A DNA stretch of 64,000 nt from Solimicrobium sp040544425 (GTDB lineage Bacteria; Pseudomonadota; Gammaproteobacteria; Burkholderiales; Burkholderiaceae_D): contig JBEONO010000008.1 of the NCBI GenBank assembly GCA_040544425.1, forward strand, positions 135,284 through 199,283. The letters run 5' to 3'. A model generated the notes under the pieces. The model had not been told where the DNA came from, did no database searches, and worked only from the letters and a program-made list of their open reading frames with translations. Within the stretch, counting starts at the first letter, position 1; each line of letters begins with the position of its first letter. Shown piece by piece: positions 35,017 through 44,954 of this stretch. The translations under genes and the position numbers were made by a program.

Positions 35017-36434
35017 AGGACTTTATTGCTCAGTGCCGCCAGCTGCTTGGTGACGCCTATGTGATTACTGATCCTGATCAGATGATTTCTTATCTGACCG
35101 ACTATCGCCAACGCCATGTCGGGCGCGCCGAGGCCATATTAAAACCCGCCAATACTGAACAGGTCGCATCGATCGTCAATCTGTGTTCGGCTCATCAGGT
35201 CGCCATCGTTCCGCAAGGTGGCAATACCGGGCTGGTTCTCGGTAGCGTGCCGGAATCGACTGGCCGTTCCGTGGTGCTGTCACTGCTGCGCCTGAATCAG
35301 ATTCACCAGATCGATGCGGTCAACAACACCATCACCGTCGCAGCGGGTTGTCTGTTGCAGCAGGTGCAGCAGGCAGCACAATCGGTCGAGCGATTGTTTC
35401 CCTTGTCACTGGCCTCTGAAGGCAGTTGCACGATAGGCGGCAATCTGTCCACCAATGCGGGTGGAACAGCGGTTCTGCATTACGGGAACTGCCGCGAATT
35501 ATGTCTGGGACTGGAAGTGGTCACGCCACAGGGTGAAATCTGGAACGGCCTGCGTGGCTTGAGAAAAGACAATACCGGCTACGATCTGCGTGATCTGTAT
35601 ATTGGTGCAGAAGGCAGCCTCGGTATCATCACGGCAGCGGTACTGAAATTATTTCCGCAGCCGCGTGGACGAGTCACTGCGCTGGCGGCACTCGCCTCTG
35701 TCGACGACGTGATCGATTTTTTTCATCTGGTGCGTAGCAACAGCAAAGACACGGCGCTGACCGCGTTTGAATTCATGTCGGATTATTGCCTGACCCTGGT
35801 TCAGAAACATTATCCGGAAATTAAACAGCCGCAGTTAGCCAGCCAGGCTTACTATGCCCTGGTCGAATTTGCCAGTCAGGACAGTGAATCAGCCGCAATG
35901 GCCGCACTGGAAAATATCATGCAGCAGGCTATGGAAAAAAATATCCTGCATGATGCCGTGGTTGCCACTACGCTCGCACAGTCACAGGAACTGTGGAAGA
36001 TCCGTGAATCGATTTCTTCCGCACAGGCGGCCGAGGGAAAAAATATCAAGCATGATATTTCGATCCCGATTTCCAACATCAGCGCCTTCATCCAGCGCAC
36101 CGACGCCCTGTTGCAAGAACATTTCCCGGGCTGCCGCATGGTGACTTTTGGTCATATCGGCGATGGCAATCTGCATTACAACGTCTCGGCACCAAAAAAT
36201 TCAGATGTCGACGCATTTTTAATGAAACAAAATGCGATCAACCGTGTCGTATATGACAGCGTGGCCGAATTCAGAGGATCGATCTCAGCCGAACACGGAT
36301 TGGGCGCGCTAAAACGCGAAGAAATTTTGCGTTATAAAAGCGCCGTCGAAATGCAGTTAATGCGCAGCATTAAACTGGCACTCGATCCGAACAACCTCAT
36401 GAATCCGGGAAAGGTGGTCAAGCCTTTTCCATAA
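35013..36434 (+). CDS. FAD-linked 2-hydroxyacid dehydrogenase (GlcD/D2HGDH-like)
   Basis: 473 residues starting MKDFIAQCRQLLGD. The PCMH-type FAD domain shows PQGGNTGLVLGSVPE and GGNLSTNAGGTAVLHYGN. The C-terminal domain has FGHIGDGNLHYN and ends PNNLMNPGKVVK, diagnostic of the D-lactate/D-2-hydroxyglutarate dehydrogenase group. The ATG at 35013 is chosen for its ATGA overlap with the DUF2069 gene; the open frame extends upstream inside that gene. The substrate is not fixed by sequence. It probably passes electrons to quinone or an electron-transfer flavoprotein. Confidence 0.9.
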   Translation: MKDFIAQCRQLLGDAYVITDPDQMISYLTDYRQRHVGRAEAILKPANTEQVASIVNLCSAHQVAIVPQGGNTGLVLGSVPESTGRSVVLSLLRLNQIHQIDAVNNTITVAAGCLLQQVQQAAQSVERLFPLSLASEGSCTIGGNLSTNAGGTAVLHYGNCRELCLGLEVVTPQGEIWNGLRGLRKDNTGYDLRDLYIGAEGSLGIITAAVLKLFPQPRGRVTALAALASVDDVIDFFHLVRSNSKDTALTAFEFMSDYCLTLVQKHYPEIKQPQLASQAYYALVEFASQDSESAAMAALENIMQQAMEKNILHDAVVATTLAQSQELWKIRESISSAQAAEGKNIKHDISIPISNISAFIQRTDALLQEHFPGCRMVTFGHIGDGNLHYNVSAPKNSDVDAFLMKQNAINRVVYDSVAEFRGSISAEHGLGALKREEILRYKSAVEMQLMRSIKLALDPNNLMNPGKVVKPFP

Positions 36435-36439
36435 AATAT

Positions 36440-36940
36440 ATGGTCAAATCTCCTGCCTGGTATTTACGTCTGACTCACCCAGTCACCGCACTCACCCTCA
36501 GCCTGCTGGTCCACTCCCCTCCTTCACTTGCCATCAACAAATGCCTGTCCAATGACGCCGCGCATACAGTCATTTTCAGCGATCAACCCTGCCCCAGCGA
36601 TTCCACAGCGGTCCCGTTTGATCCCAAGGTCAGCCCACCTGACGACCCAGTCTCTGCACAACAGCGCTATCTTGCCGACAAAAGAAAACTTGAACAGATC
36701 AATCGGCAAAAAGCGAAAGATGACCAACAGCTGCAGCGTGAAATGCAGACATTTGAACGCCAGAAAAAAACCAGCCGAGAGCAACAGGCCAGATGTAAAA
36801 GCCTGGATCTGAAAAGGCAAATGGCAGCGCAGCATAACCAGGAAGCAAAGCGAAAAGGAGATCCGACGCAAATAAAAAAAACGCAATACCAGGTCCAGCA
36901 AGCTGAACATGCATATGCTGGTCATTGCACAACCGAGTAG
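36440..36940 (+). CDS. secreted DUF4124-like coiled-coil protein
   Basis: 166 residues with a signal peptide ending near PSLA. A short DUF4124-like motif INKCLSNDAAHTVIFSDQPCP follows, then a highly charged predicted coiled coil (about 75-150), with cysteines at the start and end. DUF4124 proteins are common, poorly understood periplasmic proteins of betaproteobacteria. It lies 5 nt after the FAD dehydrogenase gene and may be in its operon. Confidence 0.65.
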   Translation: MVKSPAWYLRLTHPVTALTLSLLVHSPPSLAINKCLSNDAAHTVIFSDQPCPSDSTAVPFDPKVSPPDDPVSAQQRYLADKRKLEQINRQKAKDDQQLQREMQTFERQKKTSREQQARCKSLDLKRQMAAQHNQEAKRKGDPTQIKKTQYQVQQAEHAYAGHCTTE

Positions 36941-37082
36941 CCAAAAACATTTAGACAGGCTGCTCGACAGTAGTCAGTGATAGATTGATTATTGTCAAGC
37001 GGCTTCAGCCCTGTTCATTGGAGAATGATTTAACAATTCGCAGATCAAGCGCGAATGTCATTGTCAAAAACAGGAAAATCCA

Positions 37083-38666
37083 ATGAGCATTAACACCAGA
37101 GCGCAAACCAAAGCCGTGATGATAGGTGGCGGCATCGGCAGTTTGGCCGCAGCAGCATTCATGATCCGGGACGGCAATGTTCCCGGAGAAAATATCAAAA
37201 TCCTTGAATCGGGAAAGCTGTTGGGTGGCAGTCTTGATGCCGGAGGCAATCCCGAAACCGGTTATTCATTCCGCGGTGGCCGGATGTTCACAAGCGATAA
37301 TTACGAGTGCACCTGGGATTTGTTCAAAACCATTCCGTCGCTCAACGACAAAAATAAAAATGTCTACGACGAGACTGTCGAATTTAATCAGCTGTACAAG
37401 TCGCATGCGCAGGCGCGACTGGTGGATAGTCGGCGTGCGCGGGTGCCGGTCGAGTCGATGGGATTTTCCATGGAAAATCGTCTTGAACTGCTCAAACTGA
37501 GCAACACCGATGAAGAAGAATTGGCCGACAGCCGCATCACCGATTGGCTGTCGCCCTCGTTTTTTGAAACCGAATTCTGGTTTATGTGGGCAACCACGTT
37601 TGCCTTCCAACCCTGGCATAGCGCCGTTGAATTCAAACGTTATCTGCATCGCTTCGTCAAAGAGTTTGCGCGCATCGAAACCTTGGGCGGGGTCAAGCGT
37701 ACTGTCTACAATCAATATGATTCGATGGTGCGGCCATTGCAGGCCTGGCTGAAATCGCAAGGCGTGCAATTTGTGATGAACTGTACAGTGACGGATATTC
37801 AACTGGCCAGCAGCAACGGTCTGCACACCGTGACTGGCCTTGCCTGCCTGCTCGATGGCCGGGAGCAGTTCATCGGCACGACCGAGGATGAACTGGTTTT
37901 CTTCCAGAACGGTTCGATGACCGATGCGTCCAGTATCGGATCAATGAGCACAGCGCCGGAAAAGCTGAGCAAGGCCAACAGTGGTGGCTGGAAGTTATGG
38001 GAAAAAATTGCCCAAGGCCGTCCGGAATTCGGCAACCCTGCGGCCTTCAACAGTTGCATAAGCCAGTCTTACTGGGCATCGTTTTCGGTCACATTAAAGG
38101 AACGCACGTTCATTGATCTGGTCACGACATTCAGCACCAATCAACCGGGTACCGGCGGTCTGGTGACCTTCAAGGATTCGAACTGGTTAATGTCGATTGT
38201 CATTCCGCATCAGCCGCATTTTGCCAATCAGCCAGCCGACGTGCAGGTGTTCTGGGGTTATGCGCTACATCCCGACCGGATCGGTAATTTTGTTGCCAAA
38301 TCCATGTCCGAGTGCAATGGCGAAGAAATCCTGCGCGAGCTGTGCGGCCATTTATGTTTCGATCTCGATACCGTGGAGAAGGCGATCTGCCTGCCCTGCC
38401 GCATGCCTTACATTACCAGCATGTTTATGCCGCGTTTGAAGTCCGATCGTCCGCTGCCGGTTCCCAGGGAATCGAAAAATCTGGCGTTCGTCAGCCAATT
38501 TGTCGAGATCGCCGATGACGTGGTCTTCACCGTGGAATATTCAGTGCGCGCGGCACAGATGGCGGTCTATCAATTGCTGAACATTGACCGCCCCGTGCCC
38601 GCCATTTCGGCGTATGACAAATCGGTCAAGATACAGTTTGAAGCCGTAATCAAAGCGCTGAAATAG
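37083..38666 (+). CDS. ohyA: oleate hydratase
   Basis: 527-residue FAD-dependent fatty-acid hydratase that adds water to the cis-9 double bond of oleate. Diagnostic stretches are the FAD motif GGGIGSLAAAAFMIRDG near the N-terminus, RGGRMFTSDNYECTWDLF, FWFMWATTFAFQPWHSAVEF-type residues and the C-terminal FTVEYSVRAAQMAVYQLL. The start has AGGAAAATCC upstream. It stands alone and converges on the CYTH gene 5 nt downstream. Oleate hydratases are patchily distributed and often linked to detoxifying unsaturated fatty acids. Confidence 0.93.
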   Translation: MSINTRAQTKAVMIGGGIGSLAAAAFMIRDGNVPGENIKILESGKLLGGSLDAGGNPETGYSFRGGRMFTSDNYECTWDLFKTIPSLNDKNKNVYDETVEFNQLYKSHAQARLVDSRRARVPVESMGFSMENRLELLKLSNTDEEELADSRITDWLSPSFFETEFWFMWATTFAFQPWHSAVEFKRYLHRFVKEFARIETLGGVKRTVYNQYDSMVRPLQAWLKSQGVQFVMNCTVTDIQLASSNGLHTVTGLACLLDGREQFIGTTEDELVFFQNGSMTDASSIGSMSTAPEKLSKANSGGWKLWEKIAQGRPEFGNPAAFNSCISQSYWASFSVTLKERTFIDLVTTFSTNQPGTGGLVTFKDSNWLMSIVIPHQPHFANQPADVQVFWGYALHPDRIGNFVAKSMSECNGEEILRELCGHLCFDLDTVEKAICLPCRMPYITSMFMPRLKSDRPLPVPRESKNLAFVSQFVEIADDVVFTVEYSVRAAQMAVYQLLNIDRPVPAISAYDKSVKIQFEAVIKALK

Positions 38667-38671
38667 TCAAA

Positions 38672-39133
38672 CTACCACTTGCTGTAGGGATGGCGCATTA
38701 AATTTGCATTGAGGTAGCGCGGATCCTGGGTGACTTCTTCCGCCACCCAGTCCGGCTTGCTGAAGGTTTGTGATTCGCTGTCCAATTCAATTTCGGCAAC
38801 CACCAGGCCAGCATTGTCACCGGTAAAAACATCCAGCTCCCACAGCATGCCCTCGTGGAGAATCCGATAGCGGTATTTTTCGATCAGCGGTTGTTCACAT
38901 AATTGCAAAAGCTCGTGCGCATCCTTGACCGGTATCGGGTATTCCCACTCTCCGCGTACGATGCCCTGCCCGCCACCCTTGATGGTCAGCATGGCGGCAT
39001 CACCTTCGATGCGCACCCGCACTACCCGCTGCGGGCTGGCCAGCAAATACCCCTGCCGCATCAGCGCGCCCTGCGGCAAGGATTGCCAGGGCGTGCCGTG
39101 GACCAGGAACTTGCGCTCGATTTCCAGTGCCAT
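38672..39133 (-). CDS. CYTH-domain protein (triphosphate tunnel metalloenzyme)
   Basis: 153 residues beginning MALEIERKFLV, the ExExK signature, with further tunnel residues such as RVRIEGDAAMLTIKGG and LVVAEIELDSE. Bacterial members typically hydrolyse inorganic triphosphate. It shares one base with the preceding peptidase gene (ATG at 39131-39133, the peptidase stop ending at 39133), so the two form an operon. Confidence 0.9.
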   Translation of the reverse strand: MALEIERKFLVHGTPWQSLPQGALMRQGYLLASPQRVVRVRIEGDAAMLTIKGGGQGIVRGEWEYPIPVKDAHELLQLCEQPLIEKYRYRILHEGMLWELDVFTGDNAGLVVAEIELDSESQTFSKPDWVAEEVTQDPRYLNANLMRHPYSKW

Positions 39134-40260
39134 CAGCTGCGGCTGACGTGTTTCAGAATCGGATGCAGCATCGCTTCACCCAGTCTGGCGCTGCGATCGC
39201 CATCCCAACCCACCACGACGTCGGGCAGATCGGCATTGTCTTTGAATGGCAGTTCGAGAGTCAGTGACACGCATTTGAATTCATGAGCGACATATTTGGA
39301 AGCCAGCTTCAAAATATCTTCGTAATATTTATCGGCCGGATAACCATGTGCGGTCTGGAAATCAGGGCTGGCTGCGACGAAATCGGCGATAAACGCATTT
39401 TCCTCGGCGATCTCTTTATCAGTAAACCCTTCCATCATTTCATTGCCGGCTACAAAGACGTAAGGCAGTTCTTCATCGCCGTGAATATCCAAAAACAGAT
39501 CACATCCGGTTGCATGGATTTTATTTTTGACATGGAAAACTTCCGGACTGTTTGCCAGACTTGGCGTCATCCATTCCCGATTCAAATTCGCACCGGCAGC
39601 ATTGGTGCGCAAATTACCGCGCACCGATCCGTCCGGATTCATATTCGGAACTATATAGAACACTGCTTTTTGCAACAGCTTGCGCGCCACCGGATTGGCG
39701 GCATCGAGCAAGGCATCGAGCATTCCTTCAACCAGCCATTCGGCCATGGTTTCACCCGGATGCTGACGCGCGATGACCCAGATTTTTTTCTCGGCCGATT
39801 CGTCGCCCACCACCAGCATATTCAGATCGCGTCCGTCTACGGTACTGCCCAAATCTTCCACCCGCACCAAGGGAGAATAAGCGGCACGACCGAGCAGCGT
39901 TAAATGGCGTTCCCATGAGTAGGGCTCAAAGTAAGCGTAGTACACGCTGTCTTCGGTCGGGGTGTGCTGAATCGTCAACGCCTTGCCGTCAAATTCAGTC
40001 TCAACACGAAACCATTCTTCACGATCATAACTGGCAACTGCGCGATAGCCATTCCATCCGCCAGGATAAGTCGATTGACCGGCATTCAGAATTTGAATCG
40101 TACAGGCCTCATCCCGCGCGCCCTGCAAACGGAAATAAAACCACTGCATGAATTCCGCGTTGGAATCCTTGCGCAGTTTGAGGTGGATCTGGGCGGGACT
40201 GGTAGTACTGACGACTTCAATGGCACCGGCATCAAAGTGCGAACTGATTTTGATTGACAT
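39133..40260 (-). CDS. M14-family zinc carboxypeptidase
   Basis: 375 residues from MSIKISSHFDAGAIEVV. An N-terminal beta domain precedes the M14 catalytic domain. Zinc ligands are visible in ARQHPGETMAEW and LFLDIHGDEE, with the substrate Arg/Asn pair in RTNAAGANLNREW. No signal peptide is seen, so it is of the cytosolic CCP-like type. The start at 40260 is preferred to an in-frame ATG 60 nt upstream. It probably trims C-terminal residues from proteins or peptides. It is coupled to the CYTH gene. Confidence 0.88.
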   Translation of the reverse strand: MSIKISSHFDAGAIEVVSTTSPAQIHLKLRKDSNAEFMQWFYFRLQGARDEACTIQILNAGQSTYPGGWNGYRAVASYDREEWFRVETEFDGKALTIQHTPTEDSVYYAYFEPYSWERHLTLLGRAAYSPLVRVEDLGSTVDGRDLNMLVVGDESAEKKIWVIARQHPGETMAEWLVEGMLDALLDAANPVARKLLQKAVFYIVPNMNPDGSVRGNLRTNAAGANLNREWMTPSLANSPEVFHVKNKIHATGCDLFLDIHGDEELPYVFVAGNEMMEGFTDKEIAEENAFIADFVAASPDFQTAHGYPADKYYEDILKLASKYVAHEFKCVSLTLELPFKDNADLPDVVVGWDGDRSARLGEAMLHPILKHVSRS

Positions 40261-40380
40261 GGTTTGGCTTGCTCGGAAAAGGAAACCGCCATTCTCTCCC
40301 CAATGCCCTGCTTTCATCAAGCGTTAGCGAATATTTCTACGGATTGATCCGACCGTCTAGCAATTGCGCCAGAATTTCAC

Positions 40381-40386
40381 TATAAT
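40381..40386 (+). promoter_or_regulatory. -10 box of the tRNA-Pro gene
   Basis: A perfect TATAAT lies 12 nt upstream of the tRNA-Pro 5' end and is followed by a GC-rich discriminator (CTGCCCCTCG), as usual for stable-RNA promoters. No good -35 hexamer was found at 17 nt. Confidence 0.55.
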
Positions 40387-40397
40387 CTGCCCCTCGT

Positions 40398-40474
40398 CGG
40401 GGCGTAGCGCAGCCTGGTAGCGTACATGCATGGGGTGCATGGGGTCGTGTGTTCGAATCACACCGTCCCGACCA
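40398..40474 (+). tRNA. tRNA-Pro (GGG)
   Basis: 77-nt cloverleaf from CGGGGCGTAGCGCAG to encoded CCA. The anticodon stem CATGC/GCATG encloses loop ATGGGGT, giving anticodon GGG. The T-arm GTGTGTTCGAATCACAC pairs perfectly. Confidence 0.95.
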
Positions 40475-40678
40475 ATATCTACAGGGGTTTCAGCATTGAT
40501 GCTGAATATTCGCCCGGCACTGAATCGACGGCACTGAATCCACGGTACTGAATCCATACAATTGCTTGTTTATTACGTTAATTATTTCAACGCCACAACC
40601 TGAATCGATACAGATCGCCAGCAACCGAACCGCGGTGCGCTAGTTTTACAAGGCATGCCGCGATCTCCCCACGGGTTT

Positions 40679-42229
40679 TTATTCAGCGCTTAATACCAGC
40701 ACCGACATCGGTGGCATCGTCAACGTCAGAATCCCATTGGATGCAGTGACACTGTACGGCACCGGATGCACCTGATCCGGATGTTCAAAGGTATTCAGGC
40801 TGTCCATGGCATTGGCCGTTAACATCTGACCGCTCATTTTTTTGGCCGGCACATCCAGCACCACACTCACAGCCTTGCCAGGATTGGTATTGACGACTGA
40901 CAGCAGCAGTGTGCCGTTTGGGGAACGTGCCGCCGAGGCACTGATCTGCGGGATGCTGAGTTTGTCCAGGCGGTACTCGGGATTGTGCTGGATGCGCACA
41001 GGCAGCGACGTCGCGCCCTGAAACGGCACATACATCTGATACGCATAATAGGTCGGGGTGAGCAGCATTTTGTCGTTGTCGGTCACTATCATCGACTGCA
41101 ACACGTTGACCATCTGCGCGATATTGGTCATGCGCACCCGGTCAGCATGGGCGTGAAAAATATTGAAATTGAGTGCTGCAACCATTGCGTCACGCAGCGT
41201 ATTTTTCTGAAAAAGAAATCCCGGATTGGTGCCGGGTTCCACGTCATACCAGGTGCCCCACTCATCCACATCAAAGGCAATTTTTTTCTTTGGATCGTTT
41301 TTGTCGAGTTTCGCGACATTGTTTTTGATCAGCGTATCAATATGCAGCGTGCTTTTCAGCGTGGCGATCCATTGATCTTCAGAGAAGGCGGTAGCCTGGC
41401 CCTTTTTCTCCCAGATCCCGGTGGGAATCGTGTAATAGTGAAAACTGACCGCGTCAAAATGCATATTCCATTGCTCGTGGATGTGCGCACTCAGATAGTC
41501 AGACCAGCTGGCGTCTTCATCATGTCCACCGGCCGCAATGAATTGCGGGGTATTTTCCTTGGGAGTTTTCAGAAAACTGGCGTACTGGTTATACAGATCG
41601 GTATAGTGCTGCACCGTCATGTTGCCGCCGCAGCCCCAGGCTTCATTGCCGATCGCGAAATACTTGACTTTGAATGGTGCCGGATGGCCGTTCTTGCGCC
41701 GCAATTCTGCCAGCGTCGAGCCGCTGTCGGCGGTCATGTATTCCAGCCACTCGGCCATTTCCTGCACCGTGCCGGAACCCAGATTGCCATTCACGTAGGC
41801 TTCGGCACCGAGCTGATCAACCAGATCAAAAAATTCCTGTGTGCCGACAGCGTTACTCTCGGTCACCCCGCCCCAGTTGGTATTGACTTTGACCGGACGG
41901 GTGCTGCGCTCGCCGATTCCTTCGCGCCAGTGATATTCATCGGCAAAGCACCCGCCCGGCCAGCGCACCAGCGGCACATGCAGATTTTTCAGTGCGCCGA
42001 TCACGTCGTTGCGCCAGCCTCTGGTATTGGGAATCGGCGACTCGGGCCCGACCCACATGCCGCCATAAATCCCGCTGCCCAGATGTTCGGCGAACTGACC
42101 ATACACGTCTTTATTGATCACCGCCCCGGGCTTGCTGACATCGACGCTGATGTGTACCGGATCAGCAGCCAGTGCAGCGGCGGCGCATGTCATCAAGGCA
42201 GTAAGCAACGCGTTTTTTAAAGTAATCAT
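40679..42229 (-). CDS. secreted alpha-L-arabinofuranosidase (GH51)
   Basis: 516 residues with signal peptide (about 1-21, ending ALAA). GH51 markers are VNKDVYGQFAEHLG-like start motifs (YGQFAEHLGSGIYGG), RWPGGCFADEYHW, the acid/base Glu in FAIGNEAWGCGG and the nucleophile Glu in FDVDEWGTWYD, plus a C-terminal beta domain. It releases arabinose from plant polysaccharide fragments. It is isolated here, without other arabinan genes. An exported GH51 is less common than a cytosolic one. Confidence 0.92.
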   Translation of the reverse strand: MITLKNALLTALMTCAAAALAADPVHISVDVSKPGAVINKDVYGQFAEHLGSGIYGGMWVGPESPIPNTRGWRNDVIGALKNLHVPLVRWPGGCFADEYHWREGIGERSTRPVKVNTNWGGVTESNAVGTQEFFDLVDQLGAEAYVNGNLGSGTVQEMAEWLEYMTADSGSTLAELRRKNGHPAPFKVKYFAIGNEAWGCGGNMTVQHYTDLYNQYASFLKTPKENTPQFIAAGGHDEDASWSDYLSAHIHEQWNMHFDAVSFHYYTIPTGIWEKKGQATAFSEDQWIATLKSTLHIDTLIKNNVAKLDKNDPKKKIAFDVDEWGTWYDVEPGTNPGFLFQKNTLRDAMVAALNFNIFHAHADRVRMTNIAQMVNVLQSMIVTDNDKMLLTPTYYAYQMYVPFQGATSLPVRIQHNPEYRLDKLSIPQISASAARSPNGTLLLSVVNTNPGKAVSVVLDVPAKKMSGQMLTANAMDSLNTFEHPDQVHPVPYSVTASNGILTLTMPPMSVLVLSAE

Positions 42230-42436
42230 GATCAGAACCCGATTTAATTATTGATGAAACACGGCGACAAAGCCGCCGTGGCTTTTGCGGACAAAGTTGG
42301 CATTATGAGCCAGGTCTGCGCCCTGTGAACGCAATTTAAATATTTACATTCCTGCTACGGCACTATATGCTTTCCAAAATGCAAATAAGCAGCGAACACC
42401 GCAACAGGATTTGCCACATTCAGGGAGAACGCAAAG

Positions 42437-42634
42437 ATGGAACAACATGACCAGACTACATGGATTCAGCGATCCAATACCGATGTTGAATCTGCAGTCA
42501 ATCGCGGCCTGGCCGTGGCGCTGTTTGAAGGAATCTCCGCTGGCGCGAAAATAATGTCGGCCGCCGGTGTGCCACTGGAAGTGAGTGCCCGGGTCCTGGG
42601 TAATTCAAAACGCCGCGCCACCGACTGGCAGTAA
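42437..42634 (+). CDS. small hypothetical protein with its own terminator
   Basis: 65 residues, starting MEQHDQTTWIQRSN behind a GGGAGAA ribosome site. The middle (VNRGLAVALFEGISAGAKIMSAAGVPLEVSARVLG) is predicted helical and mildly amphipathic. No family is recognised. A clear rho-independent terminator lies 44 nt downstream on the same strand, which supports a real single-gene transcript. Both neighbours are on the opposite strand. Confidence 0.65.
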   Translation: MEQHDQTTWIQRSNTDVESAVNRGLAVALFEGISAGAKIMSAAGVPLEVSARVLGNSKRRATDWQ

Positions 42635-42677
42635 CGCAGCGTTGGTTTTACCAGTTGGTGATTGCCGGTTTCAATCA

Positions 42678-42716
42678 TTGGCGGCCTCACTGCCCACGTG
42701 AGTCCGCCAATTTTTA
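42678..42716 (+). terminator. rho-independent terminator of the small gene
   Basis: TTGGCGG...CCGCCAA arms (with inner CTCAC/GTGAG pairing) form a long hairpin at 42678-42710, followed by TTTTTATTT. The T-run overlaps the end of the convergent M61 peptidase gene. Confidence 0.8.
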
Positions 42717-44630
42717 TTTCATCGGTTTCAAAATCGCACTGAGTCGATCAGGTGTGCCTTCGATACGAACCAGATGCGGATATTTCAGTCCTTCGTGATA
42801 ATCGATTCTCACTGTGCGATAGCGATCATCCTTCTTCAACAACAGTTCAATCGGCACTCTGGCAGTTTTTGCGGACTTGATTGCCTCATTTAATACTTCA
42901 GATTTGTAGCCACGGCCATTGACCGCCAATAAGGTCGCGCCGGTCGTCATGCCTTGTTTGAATGCGAGGCTGTCCCACTCGACATAATCAATCTTGCCTT
43001 CCTTGGCTACGGTAAAACCAAGAGAATAGGCAAAGTCACTGACATGGCGCTGCGACTCCATCGCTTTGGTATGGCTGTTCGGCTCTTCGGTATAGATCAA
43101 CTTCCAACCACCGCGCGTCAAACCATCTTTCGGGGCGTCCCTGTCATGACCATCCAGTCTGGCGCGCAAAAATCCGGCCCAGTCGTAAGGCTGGACAGCG
43201 TTCAAGGTTTTCACGACATCGTCGAAGGTGTAAGGGAGCGCAACGTTGCGGCCATCTTCGACACCAAAGAAGGCGCGCGCGAAATCATTCAGGGACCTGG
43301 CATCACCAGACAGCTCGCGGATTTTGGTATCCGCATCCAGCCACACCAGTTCACTTTCACGATAGTATTCAGCGCCGCGCTGCCAGGAACTCCAGGCCAT
43401 CGCTCCGTGATAAGAAAGGATCGGGGCATTGGTGGTGTCCTGCAGATTGCGCCAGGTCCGACCGGCCTGATGATCATAACCGGCCGCGATATTGGCGATT
43501 TGATCGCGAATCTGCTCAGCCGTTTCGAGGCCGGAGCGCGCCGACAAAACTTCTCCCCAGTACTGGGTCTGCCCTTCATACACCCAGAGCAAAGAATCCT
43601 GCATCGGGACGTTGAAGTTAGGCGTCAGCAAATCTGCCGGGCGGCGGAATTTGCCGTTCCATGAATGGGTATATTCGTGCGGCAGCAGGCCGCGCATTTC
43701 CCAGGACTTGTCCCAATCGCTAAAGTAATTGGCCTTGACACCGTTCTCGCTGGACTGCTGATGTTCGAGGCCAATGCCACTGAATTCGTCGCTCAGCGCC
43801 AACAGAAAATCATAATGGACGTAGTGATGCGAGCCATACAGTTTGGCGGCCTGCTTGACCAGGGTGCGATGAGCGTCGATCTGTTCCGGTTTGGCTTCCA
43901 GACTGGCGGCATTGTCGGCCACCAGATTTAAATAAACCGGCACTTTTGCGCCGGGATCCAGATCGATCCGTTTGAAATATTTACCGGCGAACAAAGGAGA
44001 GTCGACCAGGTCATCCAGATTGATTTGCTTGAATTGCGCCTGGGCGCCAAGCTGTTGTTCCAGCTCGAGGGCAGTGCCGAATTTCCAGTCGGCCGGCAAG
44101 GTCAGGCTCGGTTTCACGTTGATGTTGCGCGCGTAGTAACCAGCCGGATATAACACGACGGTATTCCATTGCACGCCGACGATTTCAGGGGTCGCGGTGA
44201 TCCGGCCCTGAGAACTTTCTACCGGGGACAGAAACTGAAAATCCGCGTCGATAAACTGCGCACCGTCCGGCACGTCCAGGTGAAACGCATTGATTTCAAT
44301 CGTGTCGCGCTTCCATTCCAGGGTCTTGCCATTGGCCGTCAAAACCAGACCGGCAAACAGACTGGCTGGTCCGGTCGGAGAATGATTGCCGGGTAACCAT
44401 TGCGGATAAAACAGGGTCAACTTGCCGGGCGTGACCGGAATGCGCTCATGAACCTTGAAGATTTTTTGATCGAGACTGGTGGCGTCCACATCCAGTTGAA
44501 TGACGCCTGGAAAAGGCTTGTCGACCGGCTGTGGTATGTCCTGCGCAAGGGCGAGCTGGCCGGCCAGAACTGAGGCGAACAGGGCTGCGAATTTTGCCTT
44601 CGGGTTGTGGGTCTTGTTGGAAATTGGCAT
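42714..44630 (-). CDS. M61-family glycyl aminopeptidase with PDZ domain
   Basis: 638 residues from MPISNKTHNP with signal peptide ending near ALAQ. An N-terminal beta domain (about 30-190) precedes the catalytic zinc motif HEYTHSWN (gluzincin HExxH) with FRRPADLLTPNF. A second conserved helical region and a C-terminal PDZ domain (about 520-610) follow. It is probably a periplasmic peptidase. The start at 44630 gives a clean signal peptide; an upstream in-frame ATG adds 32 residues that do not fit. Confidence 0.9.
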   Translation of the reverse strand: MPISNKTHNPKAKFAALFASVLAGQLALAQDIPQPVDKPFPGVIQLDVDATSLDQKIFKVHERIPVTPGKLTLFYPQWLPGNHSPTGPASLFAGLVLTANGKTLEWKRDTIEINAFHLDVPDGAQFIDADFQFLSPVESSQGRITATPEIVGVQWNTVVLYPAGYYARNINVKPSLTLPADWKFGTALELEQQLGAQAQFKQINLDDLVDSPLFAGKYFKRIDLDPGAKVPVYLNLVADNAASLEAKPEQIDAHRTLVKQAAKLYGSHHYVHYDFLLALSDEFSGIGLEHQQSSENGVKANYFSDWDKSWEMRGLLPHEYTHSWNGKFRRPADLLTPNFNVPMQDSLLWVYEGQTQYWGEVLSARSGLETAEQIRDQIANIAAGYDHQAGRTWRNLQDTTNAPILSYHGAMAWSSWQRGAEYYRESELVWLDADTKIRELSGDARSLNDFARAFFGVEDGRNVALPYTFDDVVKTLNAVQPYDWAGFLRARLDGHDRDAPKDGLTRGGWKLIYTEEPNSHTKAMESQRHVSDFAYSLGFTVAKEGKIDYVEWDSLAFKQGMTTGATLLAVNGRGYKSEVLNEAIKSAKTARVPIELLLKKDDRYRTVRIDYHEGLKYPHLVRIEGTPDRLSAILKPMK

Positions 44631-44954
44631 GGTGGTCCGATCGATGTTAAAGCTACGAAAGCTTGTAATTGTTGATTTGGTTCGGTTCTTCGTTACTACA
44701 GACAAGACTGGACAGTTTGGCGGCAAACAAAATACACGTCAAATATTTTCAGCAGGGCAATAGCCCATTTGCGAAATGTCCCGGCAAAATTTTTTACCTC
44801 GCTGGTGAAATATGCATTATTGTTTGAAAACAAGTTCAATTCACACAATTAAATTCACTGGTTTGTGAACGAATTTGGATCAAAACAATACGCTGCCAAG
44901 TCCCATAAAAAATACCAGTTTTGAATTTACTCATTAACCGGAAGGATAAGAAAA

